A stretch of DNA of 64,000 nt from Caenorhabditis elegans (taxonomy: Eukaryota; Nematoda; Chromadorea; Rhabditida; Rhabditidae). The position numbers and the translations under genes are program-made. Numbering within the stretch: the first letter of the stretch is position 1; each line of letters opens with the position of its first letter. This document shows positions 1 to 12,816 of the stretch, in pieces. The stretch lies in the NCBI RefSeq assembly GCF_000002985.6, contig NC_003280.10:13140501-13204500 (forward strand). The letters run 5' to 3'. The notes under the pieces are model-generated. The model ran no database searches. It saw nothing but the letters and a program-made list of their open reading frames with translations, and had not been told where the DNA came from.

Positions 1-151
1 TTCAACAAACATAAATATTATTTTCAGATAGAACAAACATTTTTCTACACTTCTATACCTATTTTAGATTTAAAAAATTGGATTATCATATTGAAAATAT
101 TGAAGCCGTTTTGTATGTTTGCTGCACAGTCAGCAATTGTCGACCGGCACA

Positions 152-533
152 GCAATTGTCGACCGGCAATTCTACAAAATGAGACGGTTGGCCAGGCTCC
201 CCATAAATTTTTCATTGAAATTTAATGATAGAATATAAAAAATATTTGCTTCATTTAAAAATTACTGTTAGTTTAGTAGAAAGATCTTCAAAAATAGTCT
301 GAATGTTGAAAATTTCCGGTGAAAATTGCCGAAAAATTGACGGCAATTTTCCACATTCAGACTATTTTTGAACACTTTCTCGCTATTTAAAAGTCTAGTG
401 AAAATTATTTTCAAGTAAAGCAAATATTTTTTATATTGTATCTTTAATGAAAAAAAAATAAAAAATTTAATGAAAAATATTGTTGGAACATGCCCAACCG
501 TCTAATTTTGTAGAACTGCCGGTCTGCAATTGT
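152..533. repeat. Inverted-repeat element (palindromic MITE), copy 1
   Basis: The left arm (AATTCTACAAAATGAGACGG near 170) returns as a reverse complement on the right (CCGTCTAATTTTGTAGAA near 500), with the centre near 330. The inner arms match copy 2 at 3.7-4.4 kb, including the motif TTCAGACTATTTTTG. No coding capacity is seen. The element lies downstream of the last visible exon of the moulting-cycle gene, so it is probably intronic. Confidence 0.8.
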
Positions 534-566
534 CATGCACCCCTGCGCACAGGCCAGTTAACTCAC

Positions 567-3500
567 CACTGGATCCAAAATGAAGTTACTAAATGTGATC
601 GGTGATAAAATAATATCATTTCTCTTTGCCTCAAATTTGACTTTCTCATGTGCCAAGTCCTTGATTGTTCCCATAATAGCTCTATCGATTTGTGGTCTGC
701 TCATTGATTTTGCCAATTTCAAGAACTTCTCATTTTCCCCCACTGATCCCTTCCCGTAGATCAAATCCATCTGATCATGTCTCATAATAGTATAGCCTGT
801 TCTGTTCATCTCCTTGAGCTGCTCATCGGTATAAGTTTTATCCAAAGACTCGAACATTTCGATTTTCCTCGCCTCATGCGGATATTTTTCTGTTACATTT
901 TCTTTTGTGAAGTACAACGGTTGACCTTCAGGCCCTCTTCCCATCGCATCGTCTTTGAGTCTTCGATACTCTCCGATTTTTCTTTCAACCCGTTCCATCG
1001 CTTCATTGACACCAGTTGCTTCCACAATAAAATCCAAGAAATCCTGAGAGTCTTTGTTATCGGTGAGAGATCCTAGGATGTTTCCGAGTGATGCTTTCTT
1101 TTCTACTCCAGAGCCATCCTCGTGTAGAGCAAATAGTGAAGGAGAGAGGAGATCAATCTGTAAATTTCGAACATTGTGTCCGGCAAATATGCCGAATTTG
1201 CCAAACTGACCGAGCTCGGCAAATTTCGTGATTTGCCGCCCCTGGAATCGGCAACTTCGGAAATTTCCGGTTTTGGAAACTCTCGGCAATTGTCGGTTTT
1301 AGAAATTTTCGGCAATCCGCAATTTTGGAAATTGTCGGTTTTGGAAATTTCCCGGCAATCGGCAATTTCGGAAATTGCCGGTTTTGAAAATTTCCGGCAA
1401 TCGGCAATTTCAGAAACTGCCGGTTTTGGGCATTTTTTTCGAGATTTGCTGGTTTTGGAAATTTTTGTTTTCTATCGAGATTTGCTTGTTTTCGAAATTT
1501 CCTGCAATCGGCAATTTTGGAAATTGCCGGTTTTGGAATTTTTCGGCAATCGACAATTTCGGCAATAGCCGGTTTTGAAAATTTTTGGCAATTGCCCGTT
1601 GCCGAAATTGTTATGGTTCGGCAAACTTGAAAATTGCCGGTTTTGGAATTTTTCGGCAAGCGGCAATTTTGGCCACTACCGGTCGCCAAAATTGATTTGG
1701 CCGACCGAAACTTTTGAAATTCGGCTAGTCCGAAAATTGCCGGGTGCCGAAATCGTTAGGGTTCGGCAACTTCGGCAAATTTGCCAAATTTGCCGCACAC
1801 GCCTGTCCCTTACCTCATTATTCTTTGCAGCTTCTTCTTGTGGAATCACACTCATAAGACGTGGACTGATAATTCTGACAATTTTCCGATCGAAATCTGT
1901 TGTATTGTGACCCGACATTTCCAATCCCATCTTGGCGGCTGTTTTTTATTTATTATAATTAGAAGGTTTCGTTTTGTAAAAATATATCTTTTGGCCAAAT
2001 TAAAAATTTTCACATTACTAACCATCTCTCATCATTTTCATCGGAATCATCATCAACTTTTCCTGTTCCGTCATTTTATTCTTCCTATTCCTCAACACCT
2101 CCTTAATCTGATCATTGTCTATAAATTGCTCCAAATCGTTGAACTCCTTTAAACTATCATCCTTCGCAATCTTCTTATTCTGCTTCATCTTTTCAGCTGC
2201 ATCTGCATAAATCGACATTCTCTTTTGCATAAAATCCTCCATTTTCTTTTGCTCTTTGATTTCTTCGGCTTTCTTGGTGATTCGTTCGATAGTATCTTGC
2301 CACTTTGACACCTTGTCCGTCTTTTTGAGAAGTTTCACAGCGCTAGAGAGATGTCTCGTTACCAGGCCGAATGGTGTCCTAGAACAGATTACGGTTTATA
2401 CATATTTTATGGCAGCAAACAAATTGTTTAAATCGGCAAATCGGCAAATTGTCGGAATTGAAAACTTCCGGCAAATTGGCAAATTAAAAAATTGCCGGAA
2501 TTGAAAACTTCCGAAAAACCGGCAAACCGGCAAATTGTCGATTCGCCGAGTTTGTCGGACAATGGCAATTGCCGAAAACTGTCGACAAATAGTGGATTGT
2601 GGTTTTGTACTTTTTTGGAAATTTCAGAATTTCAAATTTTGTCGACAAAATGGTACGCATTCGATGAATGTTCCTACATCTGTTTTGAAAAAAATAAGCA
2701 AATTCTATAAAAATATCTAAAGAAAACGGGAAAAATTTCAAAAAGGCACAATTTTAAGTGTTTCCGTCTTATAAAAATTATCTTTAAAAACGTCTGGCAA
2801 TTTGGCAAACCGGCAAACCGGCGATTCGGCAAATCGATAAATTGCCGGAATTGAGAATTTCTGACAAATCAGCAAATAGCCGAAAATCAAAATTTCCGAC
2901 AAATCGGCAATTTGCCGAAAATCAAAATTTCCGGAAAATCAGCAACCCGGAAATTTGCCGAAAATTAAAATTTCCTGCAAATTGGCAAATCGGTAATTTG
3001 CCGAAAATGAAAGTTTCCGGAAAATCGATAATTCGCCGAAAACCGGCAATCCGATTTGCCAATTTTTTTTGTCAATAAACAATTTTTGCCGCCAACACTC
3101 AACCACTTACATTTCTTTTTCGGCTTTTAAAGTATAGCTATCTCTGGTGTGCACTCTAATTTCTCGTTTTGCCCGAAACTTGAATGACCCAATCCATTCT
3201 TTATCTTCCCGAATCTCTTTTTCAGTTATTGGAGTCATTGTAGTGTTGGTAACCATCTTATCGATTCGGCGACGCATCTCTGGAATATGTTCAGTACAGT
3301 GGGGATCAGGGCTGAACGGCTAGCTGATTTTTTTTTTTGGCTGTCAGCTCGTACAGCAAGCCGACTAATTGGGCAAAATTTGGGCAAAATTGGGAAAATT
3401 TCTTCAGAAATTCTCAAGTCAACTAGAAATGTTTACCTTTTAAACTACGTAAAATTAAAATGCTCACTTCTGCTGAAGAGCTTTCTCCTATGAACCAATC

Positions 3501-4657
3501 GATTTCTATGTGCGTCGTCTTCTAGCTTGAGCAAGCAACTTGCGTGCTCCGAAAGAGTTTCAGCCTCGGATGAGCATTTCTCATGGCTCTTTTTTTGGTA
3601 GTCTTCAACAAGGGCTAGTCTGAAATATTAATATATTTAACAAATTTAACAAATTGCTCGTGGCATTAAATGCGTATTTTCTTAAATGTTAAGTAACGAA
3701 ATTTGAGAAATTGCCATTTTTAGATCTAACATGGTCCAAAACTACCAAATTTTGTAATGAGACGTTCTGAAAATTTATTTTTTAAAAAGTTATGGCCGCT
3801 CAAAGTTTAGGCAAAAATGGTCAATTTCTAGCTAAAATCTCAAATTTCGGCAACTTTTCAGAGTGCGCGGCAATTGCCAGCCGGCAATTCTACAAAATGA
3901 GATGGTTGGACATGTTCCCACAATATTTTTCATTAAATTTTCATGATATAATATAGACAAATATTTACTTTATTTGAAGATAACTTTTATTTGACTTGGA
4001 ACAACCGAGAAAGTGTTCAAAAATTGTCCGAATATTGAAAATTACCGGTGAAAATTGCCGCCACTTTTTCGGCAATTTTAACCGGCAATTGTCAACATTC
4101 AGACTATTTTTGGAGATTTTTCTACTAAAATAACAGTTATTTTCAAATAAAGCAAATATTTTTCTATATTGTATCATTAAATTTTAATGAAAAATTTATG
4201 GGGAACATGCCCAACTGTCTCATTTTGTAGAATTGCCGGTCGAAAATTGCCGCGAAAAGTTGCCAAAATTTGAGATTTTAGCTAAAAAAAAAGATCATTT
4301 TTTCCAAAACTTTGAGCGGCCATAACTTTTTTTTGAAAAATTTTCAGAACGTCTCATCACAAAATTCGGTAGCTTTAGACCATTTTAGGTCTAAAATAAC
4401 AAAGTCTGATCTCACCTTCTTGTAGCAATCGCTGCGACAACTCCGGAAAATCCTTGAACCGCCCAATGCTCCAAGAGCTCTTCTCCAGACTCTGTCGACA
4501 TGGGAACATTGAAAACTTTGTCTTTATAATGTGGAGATTTCAAGATTTCTTTTTGCGTCAACCCATATTTTGTCACATCTACTTCCGATTTAACTTTTAA
4601 GCAGGTGCATGGATACGGTAGAAGTGTTAGAAATAAAATAATAGGGAATAGGATCAT
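567..4657 (-). CDS. Moulting-cycle (MLT-10 family) secreted protein, 3' end off window
   Basis: Six exons on the minus strand keep phase: 4416-4657, 3468-3619, 3111-3279, 2023-2378, 1814-1938 and 567-1157, giving 545 codons. The ATG at 4657 opens a hydrophobic stretch (residues 1-19) with the look of a signal peptide. The middle is charged and helical. The later exons carry the family's Ser-Pro motifs: RIISPRLMSVIP in exon 5, LLSPSLFALHED at the start of exon 6, and ILSPITFSNFILDPV at its end. MLT-10-like proteins are made in the epidermis of moulting nematodes and are thought to act in cuticle renewal; that role is inferred here from the family. Exon 6 ends in a good donor (GTGAGT at 566-561), so at least one more exon lies beyond position 1. 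Intron 5 (1158-1813) is packed with degenerate CCGGCAA-type repeats, and intron 1 holds a 690 bp palindrome. I cannot say which mlt-10-related paralogue this is. Confidence 0.82.
1185..1800. repeat. Tandem CCGGTTTTGGAAATT-type repeats filling an intron
   Basis: The intron between exons 5 and 6 of the moulting-cycle gene is almost wholly degenerate copies of a unit mixing CGGCAATTTTGGAAATTG and CCGGTTTTGGAAATTT. It is related to, but distinct from, the CCGGCAAATCGGCAAATTG satellite elsewhere in the window. A second block of this subtype lies at 23.1-23.4 kb in an intron of moe-3. Open frames across it (for example 178 residues on the minus strand) are repeat artefacts. Confidence 0.85.
2430..3065. 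repeat. CCGGCAAAT element with conserved core
   Basis: Satellite arms (CGGCAAATTGCCGGAATTG variants) flank a core near 2580-2775 with the signatures ATTCGATGAATGTTCC, CATCTGTTTTGAAAA and AAGTGTTTCCGTCTTATAAA. The element lies in the intron between exons 3 and 4 of the moulting-cycle gene. Confidence 0.85.
3705..4405. repeat. 690 bp palindromic MITE, copy 2
   Basis: A nearly full-length inverted repeat lies inside intron 1 of the moulting-cycle gene. Its left end carries GATCTAACATGGTCCAAAAC and its right end GACCATTTTAGGTCTAAAAT. The inner arms (TACAAAATGAGATGG and CTCATTTTGTAG) equal copy 1, and the symmetry centre is near 4055. Its termini resemble those of the palindrome at 49.4-49.9 kb. 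Transcribed, it would fold into a long hairpin. Confidence 0.9.
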
Positions 4658-5189
4658 AATGTGGTAAACCAGAGACCAGAGAAAAGGGATTCCCTGTGAT
4701 TTTATGGATTTCTGGATGTAAAGAGGGCGGAGTTTTCGGATTCATCCCGAAAGTTTTTCCAAAACGTGGTTATCACTTGCTGGGCGGTGCCTTCCCGTGA
4801 CGAGGAGAGAAGATGTTCTCAAAGGATGGGAGATGATCCCGTTGAACCAAGATCTATAGCATAACAGGTGGCCACATTTTGATCCTGATTTTCACGATTT
4901 TGATGATAAAGATTGAAGTGTGTATGTGTGTGTTCATATCACGTGGAATGCGCATTGTTTCAATGATGCTAGTTTGAAGGGGGGGGGGGCGGTCAAAAAG
5001 GATTCAAGTTTTGGTTTTTATCTTTGAAAATGCGAAAAACTATTTGTTCCCTGTATGTGTGTTTGACAACTTCTCAGGTTCTTCGGATTTGGAAGGATTA
5101 GAAGTTTTATACGGTAATTCAGTTTTCTCGAGTGATATCCAATAGGATCCCTATATTTGATTACGATTTATGCACACAGTGTACCGGTA

Positions 5190-6390
5190 AACTAGGCTGG
5201 GCGGCAAACTACAAACGATTTTTTCCGGCAAATCGGCAAATCGGCAAATTGCAGAAATTTAGCATTTTGACAAATCGGCAACTTGCCGGAATTTAAATTT
5301 TGGGCAAACCTGCAAATCGGCAAATTGCCGGAATTAAAAATTTTTTGGCAAATCGTCGGAATTGAAACTTCCGGCAAATCGGCAAACCGGTAAATCGTTG
5401 GAATTGAAATTTTTGTTGGCAATCCGGTAATTTGCCGATTTGCCGAATTTGCCGGAAAAACGGAGATTTTCGAAAATTTTCGCCGAATTGTGGTTTTTCA
5501 ATTTTTTTAAGCTTTAGAATTTCAATTTTAATCGGCAAAAATGTACGCATTCTATGAATGTTCCAGCATCTTTTTCGAAAATAAGCAAATTCTATGAAAA
5601 TATTTAGAAAAAACGGGAAAAAATTTCAAAAAGGCACAGTTTCAAGTGTTTCTGTCTTCTAAAAACTCCCTCTAAAAATTTCCGGCAAATTGATGTTTGG
5701 CAAACGGCAAACCGGCAAATCGGTAAATTTCCGGCAATTCGGAAAATCGGCAAACTGCCGAAAATGAAAATTTCCGGAAAATCGACAAACCGGAAACTTG
5801 CCGAAAATTAAAATTTCCGGCAAATTGGCAAATCGGTAATTTGCCGAAAATGAAAGTTTCCGGCAAATCGATAATTAGCCGAAAATGAACGTTTCCGGCA
5901 AATCAGCAAGTTGCAGAAAATCAAAATTTCCGGCAAATCGGCAAATTGCAGGAATTGAGAATATCCGATAAATCGGCAAATCGACAAATTGCCAAAAATA
6001 AAAGTTTCCGGCAAATCGGCAATTTGCCAATTTGCCGAATTTGTCGACAAAAAATTTGCCGAACGGCAATTGAACAATCAATGACTTACATTTCTTTTTC
6101 GGCTTTTAAAGTATAGCTGTCTCTTGTGTGCACTTTAATTTCTCATGAATGTTCCTACATCTATTTTGAAAAGTAAGCAAATTCTATGAAAATATCTACA
6201 GAAAACGGAAAAAAAAATTCAAAATGCACAGTCTTAAGTGTTTCCGTCCTTTAAAAAATCCGCCTAAAACCTTCCGCCAAATTTTGAGCCGGCAACGGCA
6301 AATCGGCAAATCGCCGAAAATGAAAACTTCCGGCAAATCGGCAAACCGAAAATTTGCCGATTTGCCGAATTTGCCGGAAAATAAATTTGC
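5190..6390. repeat. CCGGCAAAT element cluster, two core copies
   Basis: The block begins CTGGGCGGCAAAC near 5195, a match to the element's usual end. It holds satellite arms and two core signatures, at about 5550-5670 and 6140-6260 (CATCTATTTTGAAAA, then AAGTGTTTCCGTC). The two cores suggest two adjacent or nested insertions. Confidence 0.85.
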
Positions 6391-7024
6391 CGAAAATTTA
6401 ACAAATATATTTTTTACAAAAGAAAAAAGTTTGATTTCTTATCTTCGGAATTTAACATTTTTCAATATTTTTTTCATCTTAAAAAATTGTGAAATCTTCA
6501 ATTGTCTTTGATTTTTGTAGCTCATTTCGTAGTAAAAAAATCGTGTTTATTTTTAAAATCAAATTTTAAATTAGTACGGCTTTATTATATTTAAAAAAAA
6601 ATGCGAGAATAAAACGATTGATTTGAACTTATTTTCGACTCCCAAAAATTTTGTGTACTGTTAATTTATCAAAATTTCTCATTTCAGAGAATAAATTTCT
6701 ATTTACCATTTTTGAAACAATGTTCTTTAAAATTATAAAAATTTATTGTAAATTCTAGAAAATTTCAGATTTTTTAGAAAGTTCTAGAATTTAGAAAATT
6801 TGAGTTTCCCACCATGCCTTTTTCTCCGACTGGAATAAATAAATAGGGCAGACTTTCGGAAAAGATGGAGTATGTTTTATACGGTAATTCAGTTTTTTCG
6901 AATCCCGGCCAATTAGACAAGTTTCCTGGGTCGATCTAATTTAGATAAATTTTCCAAGATGCTTCACTTATCTCTACATTTTTTTAATAAATATTATACT
7001 GATATTTTCAAAATCATCCGAGAT

Positions 7025-7560
7025 ACAACACAGGGGTGGGAAAACGATTTTTCCGGCAAATTGGCAAATTGCCCGTATCGAAATTTTCGGCAAATCAGCA
7101 ATCTGCCGGAATTGAAAATTTCCGACAAATCGTGAAACCGGCAAAATGCCGAAAATTTTCAATAAATCCTCTAAACATTTCCGGTAAATCTGATATCTGG
7201 CAAACGACAATTCGGCAATTATGAAAATTTCCGGCAACGTGACAGAATTGTAAATTTTCGCAAAATCGACCAATTGCCGGAATTGAAACTTTCGCCAAAT
7301 TGACAAACCGGCAAGTTGCTGAAAATTTCAAAAAAAAAAGTCCTCTAAATATTTCCGCCAAATATGATATCCGGCAAACGACAATTCCGCAATTATGAAA
7401 GTTTCCGGCAACGTAACAGAATTGAAAATTTTCGCCAAATCGACAAATTGCCGGAAATGAAATTTTCGGCAAAAATTGTCGGTTTTTTTTGGACCTAAAA
7501 ATCTGAGATTTCTGTATTATTAACATATAAGTAAAATTCGAAAATTTTCGGTGTATTGAT
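7025..7560. repeat. CCGGCAAAT element with internal duplication
   Basis: It starts CAGGGGTGGG at 7032, followed by CGATTTTTCCGGCAAATTGG. A segment of about 170 bp (GATATCTGGCAAACGACAA... then GAAAATTTCCGGCAACGTGAC) appears twice, near 7190 and 7360, with small differences, indicating a local tandem duplication. Confidence 0.8.
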
Positions 7561-8194
7561 CCCATATTTCTTGTAGTTAGAGGTACTTATTACGGCTACA
7601 TTCCAGTTTTTTTAGATGCTCAAAAACGTCCTACCCTACTTTGAAACATTCTCCAATTATCCACAAATTCCGTGATTTGTAGTCATTGTACCTACCGTAT
7701 GACCTACTAATCTTGCAACTTTATCCTATCCCGCCGCCCATCACCAATAGCCGTATCCATACCGTATCTTTTCGAACTTGTTTGTTGACCGGAACTATGT
7801 ATATGAAATATTCAGAAATCGAAACTGAAAACAAACATCAATGTGAACTAGAAGGACTAAAAAGTAGATGGAAATCCGGTTGAGCAAAGAACAGTTTTCC
7901 GAAATGTGATAGTTCTCTATGCAGATATAAATGTATCATGATTGCAAAGAGAGAAGGGAATAAGGTCGGTGTACGTGTGTTGATAAATGCTTATCACTTT
8001 CCCTCTCTCGTTTGCCTATCAAAATGTTTCCATTCGGATTAAGAGGTGGATATGTTTTGATTTCTCATCAAATCAAACAGTTAATCTGAGATGCCGACCA
8101 GCTTTAAGTTCAAAACTTTTTGACGGATCCATTTGAAATGTGGATGGTTTGGAAAATATGGTAATTGTGATTAGGAATCGGGAATAATTTTTGA

Positions 8195-8700
8195 TAGCGT
8201 GAAAAAAATCGGCGAATTCCTGGAATTGAAATTTTTGGCAAATCCACAAATCGGCAAATTGCCGGAATTTATGTTTTTGGCAAATCGGCCAATTACCGGA
8301 ATTAAAAAATTCTGGGAAATTGGCAAATTACCGAAATTGAAAATTTTGGAAAATCGACAAGCGGGCAAATTGCCGATTTGCCGAATTTGCCGGAAAAAAC
8401 GGCAATTGCGGAAAAAAACGGCAAATTTTCGGCAAATTGTGGTTTTGCAATTTTTTTCTTGAAAATTTCAGAACTTCAATTTCAAGCGGCAAAATTGCAC
8501 GCATCCTATGAATGTTCCTACATCTATTATGAAAAGTATGCAAATTATATGAAAATATCGAGAAAAAACGAGAAAATGTTTTTGAAAATGCACAGTTTTA
8601 AGTGTTTCCGTCTTATAAAAAGTCCCTCTGAACATTTCCGGCGTTCGATAATTTGCCAAATTTGTCGACTTTGCCGAATTTTTGCCGATTTGCCGAATAT
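8195..8700. repeat. CCGGCAAAT element with core
   Basis: Satellite arms surround a core at about 8440-8640 that includes CGCATCCTATGAATGTTCC and AAGTGTTTCCGTCTTATAAA. Confidence 0.85.
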
Positions 8701-9089
8701 TCCATACAATAAAAATTTTCTGATTAACATAAGACTGGTCCTTTGCTTAACAGGAAAACCTCTCATCTTTTATAAAATTGTCAAAATAATGAGTCACAAC
8801 TTTGACCTCTAATATCTATATATATAACCTAATGTTGGCATAAACTTTTGACAGTAGGTACGCGTGTAGGCACGAGACAGGCATTGAAGGCCGTTAGGTA
8901 TTTTGTGTCAACGTATGTGAGCCTACCGTACTCTTACAATAGTCCGTTAGAATTTATACAGTAACCTAAAATATTTTTAGAAATTCCGAAAACCTATATC
9001 CTATAGGATACCTATATCAGGGGAGCTCGGTAACTACTTTTCAAAAATAAAAAAATTAGGGAACTCCTGGCATCTTTATAAGAACCTAC

Positions 9090-9500
9090 AAAACAAAAAA
9101 AAAAGGAAACACTGGAAACTGTGTCCTTTGAAATGTTTTTCCCGTTTTCTTTAGATATTTTTATAGAATTTGCTTATTTTTTTCAAAATAGATGTAGTTC
9201 ATAGGATGCGTACAATTTTGCCAATTAAAGTTGAAGTTCTAAAATTTCCAAAAAAGTGCTTATGCAAACCACAATTTGCCAAGAATTATTGGTTTTTTCC
9301 CGACAAATCGGCAATTTGCCAGTTTGCTGATTTGCCGGAAATTTTCAATTCCGGCAATTTGCCGATTTGCCTGAAGTTTTCAATTTAGCCAATTTGCCGA
9401 TTTGCCGGAAGTTTTCAATTCCGGCAATTTGGCGATTTGCCGGAAATTTTCAATTCCGGCAATTTGCCAACTTGCCGAAAGTTTTCAATTCCGGCACACA
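9090..9500. repeat. CCGGCAAAT element, reverse orientation
   Basis: The core appears in reverse complement (GGAAACACTGG near 9105, TTTTCAAAATAGATGTAG near 9180). It is followed by tandem CCGGCAATTTGCCGATTTG units up to 9500. The left arm is missing or unrecognisable. Confidence 0.8.
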
Positions 9501-10069
9501 GCTTAAAACACAAAAAATCAAGAGTCTCAAAAAATCATTCGGCAAACCGAAAAAATGCGGACTTTTTCCAGAACAAGTGAAACTTAACCTGTTTCATTTT
9601 TTGCACGTACCTGTCCTTATCATCACATGTTCCTTTTCTCTCTTTTCACATATATTCTTTATCAGATATCTCTCTTGTTCTGTCCAAATTGAAACAAAAC
9701 AACTACTTGCCGAGACTGATGATAATCGAGAAGGACAAGCTAGCCTATGTGTACCTACAGAGAACAACTTATCGATCTTTTGAATTTTGAGAGTTCTCAA
9801 TTGAATGTTTGGAAATTTTTCTGGTTCCTGTGTAGCTATAACTATATATACATAGTTATAGCTACACACTATATTTAAAGAGTAGTTTGTGTAGTCTTGA
9901 TTGAAACATTTACGCTTCACCGAACTGCGATCACTCTGCAGGAATCTGTCAGATTCGATAATTTAGGTCATAGTGGCATCATTTTCAAAAACCAGAGTTT
10001 TTCAGGAAAGGGGCTGAACAGGAACACAATTTGAAACGTTGGAAAAACATGTTGAAAATGGAATTGAAA

Positions 10070-10610
10070 TACGTGATTTGCCGGGATTGATAATTTCCGG
10101 CAAATCGGTAAATTGCCGGAATTGAAAATTTCCGGCAAATTGGCAAATTTTCGGGTATAATAGTATCTGGCGAATTGGTAAATCGGCAATTGGCAAAATT
10201 GAAAATTCCCGGAAAATCGGCAACCCAGCAAATTGTCAGAAATTGAACAATTTCGGCAAGTCGGCAAACCGGCAACTTGCGGAAAATGAAAATTTCCGGC
10301 AAATCGGCAAAACGGCAAAATGGCAGTAATTGATCACTTCCGGAAAATCGGCAATTTGCCAAAAATTAAAATTTCCGGCGAATTGGCAAGTTGCCGGAAT
10401 TGAAAGTATCTGGCAAATTGGCAAATTGCAGGAGTTGAATTTTTCGGAAAATTGGCAAGTTACCGGAATTGAAATTTTTGACAGATTGGCAACTTGTCAG
10501 AATTGAAAATTACCGTCAAATCGGCAAACCGGCAATTTGTCGAAAATGAAAATTTCCGGTAAATCGGCAAACCGGCAATGTGACGATTTGCCGAATTTGT
10601 AGAAAAAAAA
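10070..10610. repeat. CCGGCAAAT satellite block without core
   Basis: About fifteen degenerate copies of the 35 bp satellite unit occur without the unique core. Overlapping minus-strand open frames of 116, 125 and 73 residues here come from the repeat, which lacks stops on that strand. Confidence 0.85.
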
Positions 10611-11044
10611 ATTACCAATGGGCGCCCATCAGATCTAGATAACAATAATCAAGTTCAAAATTAACATTTTACATGGATAGTTATAGAACCTTTACACAGG
10701 TTTACTGTTTTGGCACTAGGTTTGTACATAGGCTTGAGGCAGTTATAGGTTGCTTTGAAGGCAGGTAGGCATTTCTGGAAATGGTTCTCCTATTGTACCC
10801 AATCAGTGAAAATTCTCATATTTCAAAACAACATTTTGAGAAAAAAGCATAAAGGGAAAGAAGAATGATAACAAATTCGTAAAAATTATCGAACTTAATC
10901 TGACAAGAAGGCGTCCCTGCCTACCGCCTATCTTCATAGGTGTGCAAATAAGACTTTTAAAAAATCCCTTCATTTCTAAAACCGTTACAATAATATCGTT
11001 AAACACATCAAGTATAGGATTCAATGCCCGACAAGCTCCAGTTT

Positions 11045-12816
11045 CTAATAATGTTCGATGCACGAGGCCAAGTCATTGAGCACCGGCAGCTGATACTCCG
11101 ACTCCATCGACATCTGGTTGACCGGCATGAAGGCTCCGTAGCTGTTCTGAGCAACTGGGGTGATGCGCTCGACAACAATTGGAGCAGTGGCTTGAACTGG
11201 AGTTTGAGCATTCTGGAACAATATCTCTTTGCAAGTTATAAGCTCAAGTGATATACCTTAATAAGCCCTCTGAATCTTGAAGTAACAGCTGGCGAGGCTG
11301 GAACTTGAGTGATGTCCTCACCACCGTGCTCTTCTTGCTCCTCCTGGCGATAGTTGATCACTGGAGCCGCGGTTTGTGCTGCATTGACGAGAGTGTACTC
11401 GTTCTTCTGGGCGTAAGATGCTGGCACGGATCTTTGATTGTCGTAGATGAACTTGCAATCGTTCGACATTCCAATGTACTCGGATGGCTGGAAAAGAAAA
11501 ACTTTAAAATAGGAACATCTTGAGATTTATATCTGAACTTACCCCACTGACTCCCTTCGAGTAGTAGTTGTTGAAAACCGGAGCTTCATAGTTGACCGGA
11601 GGAGCCGAGTAGGTCGGTATCGGAGTGGTGACTGGAGCGGCCACGTGGATCTCCGGAACTTCCTCCTCTTGCTCCACATCCTTTTTACGAGCGAAGCAGT
11701 ACCCAGACTCTTCATCGTCATACATCTTGTGAAGCATCTTCGGAGCAACTTTTGGCTTTTGCTGAACTTGTTGAACTGGCTCGACGACTGGAACATCTGG
11801 TGCCGGCTGCTGCTGCTGCTGGATCTGAAGAGCCTGCAGCTGAGCCATCAACTGTTGCTCTGTGAAGTCCGGAGCTGGAGACGCAGGTGCCTGCTGGGTC
11901 GTGGTGTACTTAACACGGTAGGACAACGGAATATCCGATGGTCCACCATAGTAGTCCGAGTGCACAATCGGCTGTTCCGGAGCAACTGGAGCCGCTGCTT
12001 GACGAACCGGTGATGATGGGGCAGACGCAGACAAGGAGAGCACCGAACGGTAGAGACGGATGGCATCCTGGATTTGGGATGGAGTCAGAGGATCCTCGGC
12101 GATTGGGGTGGTAGCGGGGAAGGCAGCCGTGGCAGGAGAGGAAGCTGGAATATGATGGATTTGTTGAAAAATCAATAGGGCTTGGAAAAGGACCGAGATT
12201 TAGCGGCGCGCTGTGTGCCGGCGGTTTGCGCCGCCGCCGACGTCGGTGTAATAGCGGATTGAAAAGCGCCGCCGGCGGCGCATGCAGTCAGATTAAGTGT
12301 TGAAACAATGCCTGAGACGTGATATTTTAGTTTTTAAATTCAGAAGGGAGCAGAACAGAGCTTCAATGCATTGCACCGGCGCCGGCGGCGGCGCATGGCG
12401 GCTTGTTCCCCCGCCGGCAGAAGCTTATACAATTTGCGCCGGCTCATAGCGGCTTGCGCCGGCAGATTTCAAGCACCGAAAACCATATAGATCAATAAAT
12501 CAATTATTGTTGAGCAATTTTAGTTTTAAAATTCTGAAACTGTGTGGTAGTAACAGTTTTTGATGTAATTTAAACATCTTTCAGTCTTTCGTGCTCGAAA
12601 ATATCAAAATTCAAATTTCGGAATCGATTTCGCAATTCGTAAACTGTCAGTTATATTCTAGACACATGGGAGCCAGAGCCGGCGGCGACGCATGGCGGCT
12701 TGCGCCGGCGGGCCTTTCAAGCCCTAAAAACCGTAAAAATCAATAAATCAATTACCTTGCTCCGCTGGCTTCTCGACTTTCTTCTGATCGGCGTAGAAAC
12801 TCTGTGCATACGACAT
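11045..12816 (-). CDS. Pro/Gln/Ala-rich protein of unknown function, 353 aa
   Basis: Four minus-strand exons keep phase: 12756-12816, 11543-12144, 11257-11487 and 11045-11212, ending in TAG, 354 codons. The ATG at 12816 gives MSYAQSFYADQKKVEKPAEQ, with no signal peptide or membrane span. The body is low in complexity: Pro/Ala-rich, a Gln run (IQQQQQ), tyrosine motifs (YYGGP, YYSKG, MYDDEE), and a conserved-looking C-terminus LPVLNDLASCIEHY. Codon use favours C-ending codons (ATC, GTC, TAC), hinting at solid expression. It lies 232 bp downstream of hpr-17 on the same strand, so an operon is possible, though a polyadenylation-like AATAAA and promoter-like sequence lie between. The cosmid is probably F32A11, but I do not recognise a family. 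It could be a disordered scaffold or a structural protein. Confidence 0.85.
12172..12735. repeat. GC-rich inverted-repeat element in intron 1
   Basis: This element inside intron 1 of the Pro/Gln-rich gene has ends AGGGCTTGGAAAAGG near 12177 and the reverse complement of AGGGCTTGAAAGG near 12715. It contains clusters of GCGCCGGCGGCG and GGCGGCTTGCGCCGGC (12205-12290, 12375-12470, 12675-12710), a base composition unlike the surrounding DNA. Confidence 0.75.

Larger units (their letters stand above)
4658..11044. other. Repeat-rich intergenic region, no gene seen
   Basis: The gap lies between the start of the moulting-cycle gene and the end of the Pro/Gln-rich gene. The first 500 bp upstream of 4657 is unique sequence and presumably holds the promoter. 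The rest is mainly CCGGCAAAT elements at 5.19-6.39, 7.03-7.56, 8.20-8.70, 9.12-9.50 and 10.07-10.61 kb, separated by AT-rich unique sequence. Short open frames follow the repeats and show no coherent splice structure. A run of nine G lies near 4980. Confidence 0.75.
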
